This document shows, in pieces, positions 17,461 through 27,233 of a stretch of 64,000 nt of DNA. Numbering within the stretch: the first letter of the stretch is position 1; each line of letters opens with the position of its first letter. The notes beneath the pieces are model-generated. The model ran no database searches. It saw only the letters and a program-made list of their open reading frames with translations, and was not told where the DNA came from. This stretch comes from Saprospiraceae bacterium (GTDB taxonomy: Bacteria; Bacteroidota; Bacteroidia; Chitinophagales; Saprospiraceae), in NCBI GenBank assembly GCA_029263015.1, contig JAJCYI010000128.1, forward strand, positions 1 through 64,000. The letters run 5' to 3'. Both the position numbers and the translations under genes were made by a program.

Positions 17461-18960
17461 TTAATGCCTAAGCTTTCGAGGATCGACCCGTTTTCCATTT
17501 TTATAAGCTACAACAAACGCATCGTTAAAACCCTTTGACCGAAGCATGGATTTCAACGATTCCGCTTTTTCTAAAGTTGCGAAATTACGAACCTGGTACT
17601 TAAAAAGGCTTCCTTCCTTAACAACTTCTATGGTTTGTCCAATTGAAGTCCATTTGCCGGAACGGACATTTATCAATTTGGGTGAAGCTGCCAATTGCAC
17701 ACTGAACTGAATATCAGTTTCTTCTGAATCGATAACTTTCTCAATTGTCTTTTCTGGTTCTTTAGTTGGTTCTTTTTTGATTTCTACCTCTTTTTTCTTT
17801 TCAACTATTGGAACGGTAGGCGAAATTTTGGAAATCTTCCTTGGGGAAGTATTGGTTTTCTTTTTATAGACTATTGATTCGGTTGGTGGCCCGATTTCAA
17901 GTCCCCATTTTCGGGCAAGTTCAGCTTCCTTTTTTTGATTGTCATCAAAATAGATGTTATCTTTTTCAATTGAGCTGGTGGGTTCACTAACCTTAATGCT
18001 TGGCTTTTTTTCAGCTGGCACCTCATTCCTATACTCAACATACGCCACCGTTGCCACATCTGTCTTCACGACTTCCATCTCGTTTTTATAGGATGAAAAT
18101 GCATTTGAAATAGCAATGGCCATATTTTTTTGTCCAGTTTCGGTTGACAAGTATGATTCATCAACGCTGTTGGTCAGGTAACCAGTTTCGACCAGTACGC
18201 TTGGCATCGTCGCATATCTCAAAACCAAAAAGCCAGCTTGTTTCACACCTCTGTTTTTTCTCCCTGCAACCACATTAGCTTGCCCCTGCACTTTTTCTGC
18301 AAAAGAAATACTCTGTTCAAGAAAGGCATTTTGAAACATGGAAAACATGATATGTGCCTCTGGCGAATTGGGGTCAAATCCATAATTTTCCCGGTAATTC
18401 TCTTCCAAAAGAATGGATTCATTCTCCCTTTTTGCAACGGCAAGGTTTTCCTCCGTGGCATGTAGACCAAGCACATATGTCTCTGAACCTTTTACTTCTG
18501 ATCGGGAAAATGAATTGCAATGGATGGAGATAAATAGATCTGCTTTGTTCTCAGTAGCTATAGAAGCCCGTTCGTGCAATGGCACGAACACATCGGTCGA
18601 ACGGGTCATAATTACATTTAAGTCCGGGTATTGACTTTTGATATCCTCTACCAAATATTTCCCTACCGATAATGCTATATGTTTCTCCCGGGAGTTGTGA
18701 CCTGAGCATCCAGGGTCATGTCCGCCATGCCCTGGGTCAATAACAATCGTTCTTAATTGATAAGATTCAGGCGTGGTTGCAGGTTGTGATTTTGGGACAG
18801 CGATTATTTTACTGGAATCAGGGGTACAAAAATCAAGTGGAGAAATCCCAATGGCTTTGATATTTTTGCCGTCGCTGATCGAGCTGCTGTTAATGATTGG
18901 CAAATTAAAGGAAACAAAAATGAACCATAACGTTGTGAATAGAAAAGTAGCTTTCATCAT
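17461..18960 (-). CDS. N-acetylmuramoyl-L-alanine amidase with C-terminal SPOR domain
   Basis: 499 residues. A signal peptide or anchor spans about 1-25, then an Amidase_3 domain covers about 70-290. Zinc ligands are visible as His78 (DPGHGGHD), Glu92 (SREKHIAL) and His147 (FISIHCNS), and the catalytic Glu sits in VLVETGYLTN. A long Lys/Glu/Pro linker (about 300-420) leads to a SPOR domain at the C-terminus (about 425-499, VQLAASPKLINVRS, ATLEKAESLKSMLRSKGF) that binds denuded septal glycan. It cleaves the amide bond between MurNAc and the stem peptide, likely in daughter-cell separation. It is divergent from the LptD-like gene. Two adjacent ATGs at 18960 leave the start unclear by one codon. 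Confidence 0.93.
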   Translation of the reverse strand: MMKATFLFTTLWFIFVSFNLPIINSSSISDGKNIKAIGISPLDFCTPDSSKIIAVPKSQPATTPESYQLRTIVIDPGHGGHDPGCSGHNSREKHIALSVGKYLVEDIKSQYPDLNVIMTRSTDVFVPLHERASIATENKADLFISIHCNSFSRSEVKGSETYVLGLHATEENLAVAKRENESILLEENYRENYGFDPNSPEAHIMFSMFQNAFLEQSISFAEKVQGQANVVAGRKNRGVKQAGFLVLRYATMPSVLVETGYLTNSVDESYLSTETGQKNMAIAISNAFSSYKNEMEVVKTDVATVAYVEYRNEVPAEKKPSIKVSEPTSSIEKDNIYFDDNQKKEAELARKWGLEIGPPTESIVYKKKTNTSPRKISKISPTVPIVEKKKEVEIKKEPTKEPEKTIEKVIDSEETDIQFSVQLAASPKLINVRSGKWTSIGQTIEVVKEGSLFKYQVRNFATLEKAESLKSMLRSKGFNDAFVVAYKNGKRVDPRKLRH

Positions 18961-19080
18961 AGCAATAAAACTTAGGGTTTTAGAATCGGTTAATGGCTAG
19001 CGTTTTATGAAAAACAAAAAAATGAATTTGGTAGCCGCTTATTTTACCTCCATATGCAAGTCAAACATTAATCCAAAGCT

Positions 19081-21819
19081 TTGCATTTAAAAACAAAGGT
19101 ACATATTATTCTTTCATTATTAATGGCTTCAGGGCTTAGCACGCTTGCACAAGAAGCCCCTGACACCTTGACAAATGCACCTCTAAAAACCTCTAACGTT
19201 GATAGCCTGTCCAGTGTTTCAGACACCATTCCCCCGATTTCACAACCTGTATTTTCCGGCAGCCAATCCATCAATTGGGATGAAGTGAACCTCTCCCCTG
19301 ACGCACCTGACGACCAGATCGATTACAGTTCAAAAGATTCGATGTTTTTTGACCTTAAGAACAAACACATCCATCTGTATGGAGAGGCCAAAGTTGTTTT
19401 CCAGGATGTCAACATGACCGCTGATTACATCCTCATCGACTGGGATGAAAATACGATGATGGCAAATGGGAGGAAATCACCTAGAGGCGAGTGGATAGGC
19501 AAACCCAATTTCCAGCAAGGTGGGCAAGATGTGAAAGCAAGTCGCCTGAAATACAATTTCAAAACCTACAAAGGGATCATTTATGATGTGCAGACCATCC
19601 AAGAAGGCATGAACGTGGTCGGCACAAAAGGAAAGTTTTTTGGTGCTGGCGACGATACCACAAAAGTCAATATCATCTATAACAAGGATGCTATCTTCTC
19701 CACTTGCGACTTGGAAGAACCCCACTTTGGCATAAGGAGCAAAAAACAAAAAATAGTACAGGACAAGGTCGCTATCGTTGGGCCGTCAAACCTAGAGATC
19801 GGGGGCATCCCCACGCCGCTTTGGTTGCCGTTTGGTTTTTTTCCAATGAAAATGGGTCAGCGGACAGGACTGATTTTCCCACGAGATTATGAATTTTCTG
19901 AGGCATGGGGTTTTGGCCTTCGCAATGTTGGTTGGTATTTCCCGATGAATGACAATTGGGACTTTACATTTACGAGTGACATTTACCTGAAAGGCACTTT
20001 CAGGATACATGGAGAATCGAGGTACAAAAAGAGGTATAAATACAATGGCTCGATTGGGCTTGACTTTGCGTACCAACGCTCTGAAATAGAAGGCAAGCCA
20101 ATATTCAGTCCCTCCGTAAATATAAAATGGCGACACAGTCAGGAACAAAAAGCCCATCCTTACCGCAACTTCGGTGGCAACATCAATGTCCAGACAAGCG
20201 ATTATCAGCGCACCAACCAAACGGATTCCCGCTCGCAGTTCCAAAGTTCGATCAGCTCGAACATGAGTTACCGCCAAAAATTTGACGCACCTTTCGACCT
20301 GAGCGCTTCGTTCCGTCATTCGCAAAACACAAATACCAGGAAGGTTTCCATCAGCTTTCCGACCGTAAGTTTCCAGACACAAGCGCTTTATCCTTTTAAG
20401 AGAAAACTACAGGTAGGTGGTGAAAAATGGTATGAACGGGTGCAGGTTCGTTACAAATCAGAGGCCCGCAACCAATTCGAGGCAACTGATTCCACTTTGT
20501 TCACCAAAAAGACTTTGGAAGATGCGCAATATGGCGTGCGCCACGAGATGACTACTTCTACTACTTTCAACTTCTTGAAATATTTTAACGTTTCCCCAAA
20601 CGCTACCTATAAAGAGGTGTGGTATTTCAGGTCGGTCGATAAATCATTTGACCCAACACCGGAAATCGAATTCGACACCATTTATAATGAATTTGACTCG
20701 ACCCAATTCGAGGTGGTGCCCGATACATTGAACTATGGTGAAGTGATCGACATGGAAAACCTAGGGTTCAAACCATTCAGACAATACACTATGGGCATCA
20801 GGATGGATACCAAAATATTTGGAACGGTGCTGTTTAAAAGAGGAAAATTGAGAGGAGTCCGACACGTCATTTCTCCATCGTTTGGGTTCAACTTTACGCC
20901 AGACTACACCAATCCGGACTGGGGCTATTTCAAATCGGTCAGGACAGACTTCCGAACCGATGAAGAAGACCTTTATAATGTATTTGAAAACAACCGGCTG
21001 TCGGGTTTTGAAAAACCCTCCTCTTCTGGAAAGCAGATGAATTTCAGCTACAGCTTTGGTAACCAATTAGAGGCAAAAGTATATTCTAAAAAAGAGGAAA
21101 AGACCAAAAACATCAAGCTGTTCCGCACCCTGTCGGTTAGCGGCAATTACAATTTTGCGGCAGACTCACTTAATTGGAGTGTTGTCCGTGTCTCTGGCAA
21201 CACCAGCTTTTTCAACAACATCACCACTTTCCGGGCCAGCCTAAATTACGATCCTTACGAAAGGGATCCAGCCACTGGCAGAAGAATCAATAAACTGTTA
21301 GTGAAAACGCAGGGCAAATTGCTGCGTTTGGATTCCTGGAGCGCAGCTTTCACCACCAACCTGACTGTAGGGCGCATCCGCGATTTGATAAAGGGAGTCA
21401 ATACCGACCAGCGACTGGCAAACGAATCGGAAGAGGATCCCCTAAAGCAACAAGACTTGCTGAGCCTGTTTGAGAATTTCCGCATCAACCATAGCTTCAC
21501 CGTGAGGCAGCAATACAATACTTCTTTACAAAAAGACACGGTCATTATTTCTGCAAATTCCATTTCTTCCACCGGAAATATAAATCTGACACCAAACTGG
21601 GGCATTCGGGTTGGCAACTTTGGGTACGATTTTCAATCAAAACGAGTCACATATCCAGATTTCACCTTTACCCGTGACCTCCATTGTTGGGAAATGGGCC
21701 TCTCCTGGCAGCCGTTTTACGACACCTACAGTTTTTATATCCGTGTGAACCCGGGACACCTGGATTTTATAAATATCCCCTATTCAAAAAGAATCCAAGA
21801 TCGATCGAGGCGGTTTTAG
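19081..21819 (+). CDS. LptD/OstA-like LPS-assembly outer-membrane protein
   Basis: 912 residues. A TTG start at 19081 gives a full signal peptide (LKTKVHIILSLL to LSTLAQ); the next in-frame ATG (19123) would lose it. An OstA-type beta-jellyroll follows at about 75-240 (KDSMFFDLKNKHIHLYGEA, then DVNMTADYILIDWDENTM). The rest is a long beta-barrel (IPTPLWLPFGFFPM, then many alternating aromatic strands). In Bacteroidota this is the LptD counterpart, which inserts lipopolysaccharide into the outer leaflet; LptE partners are not nearby. It is divergent from the amidase. The same trio (LptD-like, amidase, MCE) recurs in other Bacteroidota, as I recall, which supports a shared envelope role. Confidence 0.88.
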   Translation: MHLKTKVHIILSLLMASGLSTLAQEAPDTLTNAPLKTSNVDSLSSVSDTIPPISQPVFSGSQSINWDEVNLSPDAPDDQIDYSSKDSMFFDLKNKHIHLYGEAKVVFQDVNMTADYILIDWDENTMMANGRKSPRGEWIGKPNFQQGGQDVKASRLKYNFKTYKGIIYDVQTIQEGMNVVGTKGKFFGAGDDTTKVNIIYNKDAIFSTCDLEEPHFGIRSKKQKIVQDKVAIVGPSNLEIGGIPTPLWLPFGFFPMKMGQRTGLIFPRDYEFSEAWGFGLRNVGWYFPMNDNWDFTFTSDIYLKGTFRIHGESRYKKRYKYNGSIGLDFAYQRSEIEGKPIFSPSVNIKWRHSQEQKAHPYRNFGGNINVQTSDYQRTNQTDSRSQFQSSISSNMSYRQKFDAPFDLSASFRHSQNTNTRKVSISFPTVSFQTQALYPFKRKLQVGGEKWYERVQVRYKSEARNQFEATDSTLFTKKTLEDAQYGVRHEMTTSTTFNFLKYFNVSPNATYKEVWYFRSVDKSFDPTPEIEFDTIYNEFDSTQFEVVPDTLNYGEVIDMENLGFKPFRQYTMGIRMDTKIFGTVLFKRGKLRGVRHVISPSFGFNFTPDYTNPDWGYFKSVRTDFRTDEEDLYNVFENNRLSGFEKPSSSGKQMNFSYSFGNQLEAKVYSKKEEKTKNIKLFRTLSVSGNYNFAADSLNWSVVRVSGNTSFFNNITTFRASLNYDPYERDPATGRRINKLLVKTQGKLLRLDSWSAAFTTNLTVGRIRDLIKGVNTDQRLANESEEDPLKQQDLLSLFENFRINHSFTVRQQYNTSLQKDTVIISANSISSTGNINLTPNWGIRVGNFGYDFQSKRVTYPDFTFTRDLHCWEMGLSWQPFYDTYSFYIRVNPGHLDFINIPYSKRIQDRSRRF

Positions 21820-21918
21820 GGCAGATGCCAAAACGGACGCTTATTTTTCTATTTAATTAACTGATGATACACAGCAAACCAATAATTATTTTCTTCTCAG
21901 TACAATTTGGACAAGGCT

Positions 21919-22192
21919 GTACTCGTGTGGGCGGGTGGCCCGGCGGCGTACTGCTTGAGCGGAGCGAGTTTACGCCGTCTTGAGTTTTTGCTTCTTTTTT
22001 GTCAAGAAAAAAGAAGGCCCCCGGCAGGGAAGCTAAAATTGCAGTATAAGCAGATGTCAAACAGGGCTTCCAGTTTTCCGTCCCTTCCGTGGGCTTTCTT
22101 TTTTTTAGCGAAAAAAGAAACAAAAACGCATACCAAAAAAAACTCGCTCCGCTCAAACAGTTTTTTGGCGACCCACCCGCGCAGTCGAGTAC
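21919..22192. repeat. 274-bp imperfect fold-back element (MITE-like)
   Basis: The ends GTACTCG and CGAGTAC match as reverse complements, and so do internal blocks: GAGCGGAGCGAG on the left against CTCGCTCCGCTC on the right, GGCGGGTGG against CCACCCGC, and A/T-rich hairpins (TTCTTTTTTGTCAAG near 21,991 and its counterpart near 22,106). No transposase frame is inside. It fills most of the 459-bp gap after the LptD-like gene. The shape suggests a non-autonomous mobile or REP-like element, but target-site duplications were not established. Confidence 0.65.
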
Positions 22193-22278
22193 TGAAGAAT
22201 CCTCACTGACTAAATTTAATCACTGTGTAACACTAGTTAAGTAAGATGTGTCAACTAGGATAGGTACAATTAATTTTT

Positions 22279-22782
22279 CTAATCATTCCCAGTCAACCCA
22301 TATTGAACCCCCGGAAATTTCCCATCCAATAAAATTTCCTTTTCAAATTGTAAACCTATTTTTTCCAATACACAGATGGAGGCGGTATTTTCTTTAAATG
22401 AGCGTCCCACGATTTTTTTTAATTTAAGTGTTTCAAAACCATATTCAAGGCTGGCTTGGGCAGATTCGGTAGCATAACCCTTTCCCCAATGTTTCCTGAA
22501 AAACCGGTAACCTATATCCGTGTCCTCATATTCGGGCACATATTTTAATCCACACCAGCCGATCCATTCATCATTCTCTTTTATTAGAACAGCCCATCTG
22601 CCATAGCCATATTTATTATATTGCTCATAATTGTTGAGAAAACCTCTTGCCGCTGCGACATTTTCAAAAGGTGGGTCGCCCGTATATCTGACCACGAGCG
22701 GGTCTGCATTCAAGTCATGAAAATGTTTTGCGTCGGCTGGAGTCAGCTCACGCAGGTACAGTCTTTCTGTTTTTAGTATCAC
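22279..22782 (-). CDS. GNAT-family acetyltransferase (RimJ/RimL-like)
   Basis: 167 residues of the GNAT RimJ/RimL subgroup: N-terminal TERLYLRELTPADAKHFHDL, the acetyl-CoA-binding loop FRKHWGKGYATESAQASLEYG and the C-terminal ASICVLEKIGLQFEKE. Such enzymes move an acetyl group from acetyl-CoA to protein N-termini, antibiotics or small amines; the acceptor cannot be told here. The start is GTG at 22782. A half-copy of the AGAAGCGACGCTTTT repeat lies just upstream at 22,801. It is monocistronic. Confidence 0.87.
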   Translation of the reverse strand: MILKTERLYLRELTPADAKHFHDLNADPLVVRYTGDPPFENVAAARGFLNNYEQYNKYGYGRWAVLIKENDEWIGWCGLKYVPEYEDTDIGYRFFRKHWGKGYATESAQASLEYGFETLKLKKIVGRSFKENTASICVLEKIGLQFEKEILLDGKFPGVQYGLTGND

Positions 22783-22800
22783 AGATTATCATTCAAATTT

Positions 22801-22815
22801 AGAAGCGACGCTTTT
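22801..22815. repeat. half-site of the AGAAGCGACGCTTTT hairpin family
   Basis: AGAAGCGACGCTTTT at 22801-22815 is identical to one arm of the hairpins at 39,433 and 62,637, but the partner arm is absent. It may be a decayed copy. Confidence 0.6.
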
Positions 22816-22920
22816 CACCTATGTTTAATTTAGGGGATGCATCATTTAATGAAACCGGAAATTGAAACTAGCGGATGGATCAATCCCAGAAGTACAACTT
22901 CTGGTTACGTTCCCAATAGC

Positions 22921-24621
22921 TTATTCAATAAATATCATTTTCTGTAAAATCGGAACATATTCCCCGACTGTAATTTTCGCAAAATAAGCTCCGCTATGAA
23001 AGGAATTGTTTTTTGCATTCCATATAGCGGCATATTCTCCAGGCAATTTATTTTTATCAACTATGGTTTCGACCACATTCCCCAGCAAATCCAAAATTTC
23101 GATTTTAATGGGTGCATTTATTTTTAGGGAGTATTTTATTTTAGTAAAATCGTTAAACGGATTTGGTGAATTTTGGGCAACATCAATAATTTCAAATACA
23201 GGATTATTTTGATCAAAAACATGGGTAACTGGCTCAGGCAAAATATAACTGTAATAAACATCTTGCTCACCATTAAATGTGGCCGCCCAAGCCAAATGCG
23301 CCCCTTCTTCATCGGAAATCATGTGATAATAATCCCCGATTTTATTTTGGCTCGGAAAACCCAAATGTGGATCGAATGATTCACTCAACTTCTCATTGAG
23401 CGACCAAGTTTCACCTCCATCAAAGGAATTGGAATAGTACAACGCCGAAAGATAAGTCCCCGGCTCGTCACGGGTATCGACCCAAGCCACATCAATCCGG
23501 CCATTTGGTGCTACAGAAATAGTAGCGAACCAATTATAATTGTCTTCGGCATCGTCGTTTATTTTTATGGGATCGCTCCATGTCTCTCCGCCATCTGAGC
23601 TTTTCGAAAAAACAATATCGGCATGATCTCCTAGGGAAAAACCATCGACCGTTGCCAATAGGTAAACTTGCCCACGGTAAGAGCCATCGGAATTGTCAGC
23701 GGCCACCCACACTTGCCCCAACATGCCATTCGGGTTTGGCCCCTGGTAAAGGCTCAATGCCCCGCCCATGTCAACCATCGTAGATAAATCCCAATTAATT
23801 GCCTCATCTGCATTCACGGCATTGGAGGATTTGGCCACATAAAAGTTGCCGCTCGTTTCCCCACAAGCATACAATTCGCCGTCAGGCCCAATAGCCATTG
23901 TACCCCGGGTACTATTGTTCGGCATATCTGAGCACTCTTCGTAACTGCTGCCAGCATCAACCGAACGCGTAAAAGCCCCCGAACAAGAAGTGATAAATGG
24001 CTTCCAGAAAGCATAAATATTGCCTTCCCCCTCGCCTCCAGTCCTGTCGACCACCATCCATTGTTTGTCACCTCCTTTAGCTGAAGTACCCGCATCCCAC
24101 GAAATATCATCCACTGATTTGAAAACTTGGCAGAAATAGTCGGTCGTCAAACTATTGTAATAAAATGTACCATTCACATCAAAATCCAGCACAGGGTCAG
24201 AGCGAAAAATGCCTGGTTCAATGGGGCCTGGAAATGCCCAATTTTCCCCGCCATCGAGGGTGTACCCAAACCCGGCTTGCCTGAAATTACTACTGATGGT
24301 ATCGAACTGCCGCCAACCCATTGCCATTCTATCTGGGTTGATTGGATCCACCGCCAAAGAAGGTTCATTGGCTGCGTCACCCAGCATATTCTGACCTTGT
24401 TCATTCACGTTAACCTGGCGGGTTGTGACCTGCGTGTTACTGAAAAAATAAGGTGCAGCCGTCTGGTAGTCTTGCCGAGGGACATAAATATAGGGATCAT
24501 CGGGGGATTCGTTATACGCTTCAACAGGGGTTGTTTTTTCTTGAGAAAAGGCGGGAAAAAATAGTATGCAAAATAGGCTGGTCAAGAATATTAAATTGAT
24601 GTAGGTAGGTGAGTATTTCAT
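22921..24621 (-). CDS. T9SS-exported Asp-box (BNR/sialidase-like) protein
   Basis: 566 residues. A signal peptide (about 1-26, ends FPAFSQ) is followed by a beta-propeller-type region with Asp-box repeats (TLDGGENWAFP, SSDGGETWSDP, SFDGGETWSLN). The last 90 residues form a type A T9SS sorting domain (NSPNPFNDFTKIKYSL, then GAYFAKITVGE), which directs outer-membrane translocation and surface attachment. Asp-boxes occur in sialidases and in many non-enzymatic propellers, and no Arg triad or catalytic Tyr/Glu set is evident, so I do not call it a sialidase. It is probably surface-attached or released. Monocistronic. Confidence 0.88.
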   Translation of the reverse strand: MKYSPTYINLIFLTSLFCILFFPAFSQEKTTPVEAYNESPDDPYIYVPRQDYQTAAPYFFSNTQVTTRQVNVNEQGQNMLGDAANEPSLAVDPINPDRMAMGWRQFDTISSNFRQAGFGYTLDGGENWAFPGPIEPGIFRSDPVLDFDVNGTFYYNSLTTDYFCQVFKSVDDISWDAGTSAKGGDKQWMVVDRTGGEGEGNIYAFWKPFITSCSGAFTRSVDAGSSYEECSDMPNNSTRGTMAIGPDGELYACGETSGNFYVAKSSNAVNADEAINWDLSTMVDMGGALSLYQGPNPNGMLGQVWVAADNSDGSYRGQVYLLATVDGFSLGDHADIVFSKSSDGGETWSDPIKINDDAEDNYNWFATISVAPNGRIDVAWVDTRDEPGTYLSALYYSNSFDGGETWSLNEKLSESFDPHLGFPSQNKIGDYYHMISDEEGAHLAWAATFNGEQDVYYSYILPEPVTHVFDQNNPVFEIIDVAQNSPNPFNDFTKIKYSLKINAPIKIEILDLLGNVVETIVDKNKLPGEYAAIWNAKNNSFHSGAYFAKITVGEYVPILQKMIFIE

Positions 24622-24758
24622 TCTAAATATATTTTTTAAAAACCCGCATTAAAAATTCCAAATTTTATAACTCGCAGAGTTGATAATTTTTCAACGTTTA
24701 AAAAACAAAATCTTATTAGGACCGTATATTTTTCTGGTATAAATTAACTTATCCAGCA

Positions 24759-25922
24759 TTAATTTTCAGGCACTGCCTTTATTACCCGTCTTATCCCACT
24801 CTGAACTTTTTCTTTTGATGTGGCAATGTTCATTCTCATAAACAAGGCCCCTTCTCTTCCAAACCAATGCCCAGCATTTAATCCGATTTTTGAAATTTCT
24901 GTCATATGCTTGAACATTTTTTTTGTATCATCAAAAATCCCCCTGAAATCCAACCAAACTTGATAAGTGCCCTCTGGTTTGATGAGTTTGATTTTTGAGC
25001 CTACTAATTCTTGTTCAATAATGTGTATGTTGTTTTCAATAGTTTTAATCAAATCGTTCAACCATAAATCCCCATCTCTATAAGCCGTTTCTAAAGCAAC
25101 CCTCGTTAAGGCATTTGTCCTACCCAAGTTATATTTCGAAAAAACCTTTGCTATTTCTTTGCGTAATTTTTCATTTGGAACAATTGCCATAGAATCAGAG
25201 ATTCCACATAGGTTAAATGTTTTGGCTTCAGATGTACAAACCACTAAATTGTCCCAACTACCATCATAGTGCAATATAGACTTGAATTGATTACCAAAAA
25301 GAATGATGTCCTTATGGATCTCGTCAGAGACAAGCAGTAAATTATTTTCCTTGCAAATGGAAATAATTTTTTCCAGTTCTTCTTTTCGCCAAACGCGACC
25401 AACCGGATTATGAGGGTTACAAAGGATCAAAATTTTATTATTTTCTAATTTCGCAAGTTCTTCCAAATTTTCAAAATCAATTTCATACTGTTTATCTTCA
25501 ATTAATTTTAATGGGTTTTTGATAACTTTCCTTTTCGTTTTCCGGATAACATTTTTAAATTCCAAAAAAACAGGTGGCTGAATAATTATTCCATCATTTT
25601 CTGACGAAAAATTTTCGATCACAACCGACAATGTTGTTGTAATGCTTGGGCTATAAATTACTTGTTCCTTGTTTAGGTCAATTTGATATTTATTCCTGTA
25701 CCAGTTTTTTTGCGCCGAAAAAAAGGACGCTGGCTTATATTCATAACCAAAACCCGAATTGGAAATCCTTTTCACTAAAGCATCCTGAATCGGCTTGGCC
25801 ACTTCAAACTCCATGTCCGCCACCCACATCGGAACGATGTCGCTTATGCCAAATATCGACAGAAGTGTATCTGTTTTTGATTTAGTCAAAGGGAGTTTTT
25901 CAAGTTTTGCATCCATTTTCAT
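24759..25922 (-). CDS. MalY/PatB-type PLP-dependent C-S lyase (aminotransferase fold I)
   Basis: 387 residues. MalY/PatB signature near the start (DIVPMWVADMEFEVAKPI), the PLP-site Asn in LCNPHNPVGRVW (about 168-179), Asp200 in LVSDEIHKD and the Schiff-base Lys234 in TSEAKTFNLCGI. Family enzymes cleave cystathionine or cysteine S-conjugates (beta C-S lyase), and some act in regulation like MalY. A plain aminotransferase cannot be excluded. It lies 43 bp downstream of the nitrilase gene on the same strand, so the two likely form an operon. This stretch is AT-richer than its surroundings. Confidence 0.88.
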   Translation of the reverse strand: MKMDAKLEKLPLTKSKTDTLLSIFGISDIVPMWVADMEFEVAKPIQDALVKRISNSGFGYEYKPASFFSAQKNWYRNKYQIDLNKEQVIYSPSITTTLSVVIENFSSENDGIIIQPPVFLEFKNVIRKTKRKVIKNPLKLIEDKQYEIDFENLEELAKLENNKILILCNPHNPVGRVWRKEELEKIISICKENNLLLVSDEIHKDIILFGNQFKSILHYDGSWDNLVVCTSEAKTFNLCGISDSMAIVPNEKLRKEIAKVFSKYNLGRTNALTRVALETAYRDGDLWLNDLIKTIENNIHIIEQELVGSKIKLIKPEGTYQVWLDFRGIFDDTKKMFKHMTEISKIGLNAGHWFGREGALFMRMNIATSKEKVQSGIRRVIKAVPEN

Positions 25923-25965
25923 GCTGAAGCAATTTAGGAATGAGTTTTAAATGAAAATTGTGATT

Positions 25966-26916
25966 TCATGTTTTTCTATTTTTTACCATACAGCATTTTT
26001 CTATTTTCATTTCAGGTTGGTCCAAGACGTTTAATTGGAATATATCATTTCTTGAATAATGTCCGATTACGTCAAAATCCAATTTGCTTAAATTTATTTC
26101 TTCCATATTTAATTCAGCAACCAAAGCTCCAGGTTTTTCAAATAACGGGCCCGCAATTATTTTACCGAGTGGCGACACAATGATGCTACCTCCAGGACAC
26201 ATATCCTCTGGTTCATCTTTAACCAGATCTTGATATTTTTTTGGATACATTGATTTTGTATAATATTGATTGCACCCTAATACAAAACACCTTCCTTCCA
26301 ATGCAATATGTTTCATTGTAGAAGTCCATTCCTTTCTCGAATCAGCCGTTGGGGCTATATAGATTTCAACCCCTTTATTATACATTGACATTCTTGCCAA
26401 CGGCATATAGTTTTCCCAACAAATCAGCCCTCCAAGTTTCCCTATTTTAGTTTGGAAAGTGACCAAAGAGTCGCCTGATGCTTCACTCCAAATAATCCTT
26501 TCTGTTCCCGTAGGTTTAATTTTTCTATGCACACCTAATAATCCTTCTTCAGGCGAAATGTAAAGCATGGAGCAATGCAAACTCCCACTCGTACTATTCT
26601 TTTCTGTAACACCAATTACCAAATATACATTTTGCGACTTTGCCAATTGTTCGAGCCTCGTTAAATCTTCACTCTCAATGTCAATGCTGTTTTTGAAATA
26701 TTCCGAATAAAGATTTCTACCCTCATTTGTTCTGCTTCCGATCTTTGCACCAAAAGTAAAGCCCCGTGGATAGCCAGGGATAAAGGATTCAGGGAAAACA
26801 ATTAATTGGCAACCTTCTTCGGCATATTGTTTTGTAAGTTCCTCAAGCTTGTCAATTGTTTTTTCTTTATCAAAAAAAACGGGACTATCTTGAATCAAGC
26901 ATACTTTTATTTTCAT
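25966..26916 (-). CDS. nitrilase (carbon-nitrogen hydrolase superfamily, nitrilase branch)
   Basis: 316 residues with the complete Glu-Lys-Cys catalytic set: Glu43 in FPESFIPGYPRG, Lys132 in HRKIKPT and Cys166 in LICWENYMPLARM. The CWENYMPLAR and IYIAPTADSRKEW blocks are those of true nitrilases (nitrile to acid and ammonia) and of related cyanide-type hydrolases rather than amidases or NAD synthetase domains. The C-terminal tail is short. It is cytoplasmic, with no signal peptide. With the downstream lyase it could process a nitrile-containing or sulfur-containing small molecule; this is inference from neighbourhood. Confidence 0.9.
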   Translation of the reverse strand: MKIKVCLIQDSPVFFDKEKTIDKLEELTKQYAEEGCQLIVFPESFIPGYPRGFTFGAKIGSRTNEGRNLYSEYFKNSIDIESEDLTRLEQLAKSQNVYLVIGVTEKNSTSGSLHCSMLYISPEEGLLGVHRKIKPTGTERIIWSEASGDSLVTFQTKIGKLGGLICWENYMPLARMSMYNKGVEIYIAPTADSRKEWTSTMKHIALEGRCFVLGCNQYYTKSMYPKKYQDLVKDEPEDMCPGGSIIVSPLGKIIAGPLFEKPGALVAELNMEEINLSKLDFDVIGHYSRNDIFQLNVLDQPEMKIEKCCMVKNRKT

Positions 26917-26952
26917 CCTCCGTGTCTTTTAGGAATGAGTTCTAAATATTTG

Positions 26953-27060
26953 AACGCAGAGATGCAGAGAACAATACAAACTCAGCGTCTCTGCACCTCC
27001 GTTTTCAAAAATTCTTCTTCCGCCTTTAGAAGCGATGCTTTTAAAAAAGCGTCGCTTCTG
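26953..27060. repeat. two hairpins in the gap before McrC end
   Basis: An imperfect CAGAG-rich inverted repeat spans about 26,953-27,005. A 32-bp near-perfect hairpin follows at 27029-27060 (AGAAGCGATGCTTTT paired with AAAAGCGTCGCTTCT, one G-T). The second belongs to the AGAAGCGACGCTTTT family seen at 39,433 and 62,637. It lies between the McrC end and the nitrilase start, on a stretch transcribed in one direction. Confidence 0.8.
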
Positions 27061-27205
27061 GCCTATAATAAATCCACACACCCTGCATGTCTCCAGATAA
27101 GGGTTGATTAAACATTATATGTAACAATCCAGTAGAAGGAATAACAATGTTAATTGTTCCAAAATTTACTTTATCGGCATCCATAAGGGTGGCGACTTCT
27201 CCCAT
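27041..27205 (-). CDS. possible 54-residue protein downstream of McrC
   Basis: An ATG at 27205 opens a 54-codon frame (MGEVATLMDADKVNFG, then GVWIYYRPEATLF). Its last five codons and TAA stop lie in the hairpin arm at 27029-27060. The composition is protein-like, but no family is recognised. A TTG further upstream (27244) would overlap the McrC stop. It may be a chance frame. Confidence 0.25.
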   Translation of the reverse strand: MGEVATLMDADKVNFGTINIVIPSTGLLHIMFNQPLSGDMQGVWIYYRPEATLF

Positions 27206-27233
27206 TTGATTACGTTGGCAAACTGAGCAAGGC

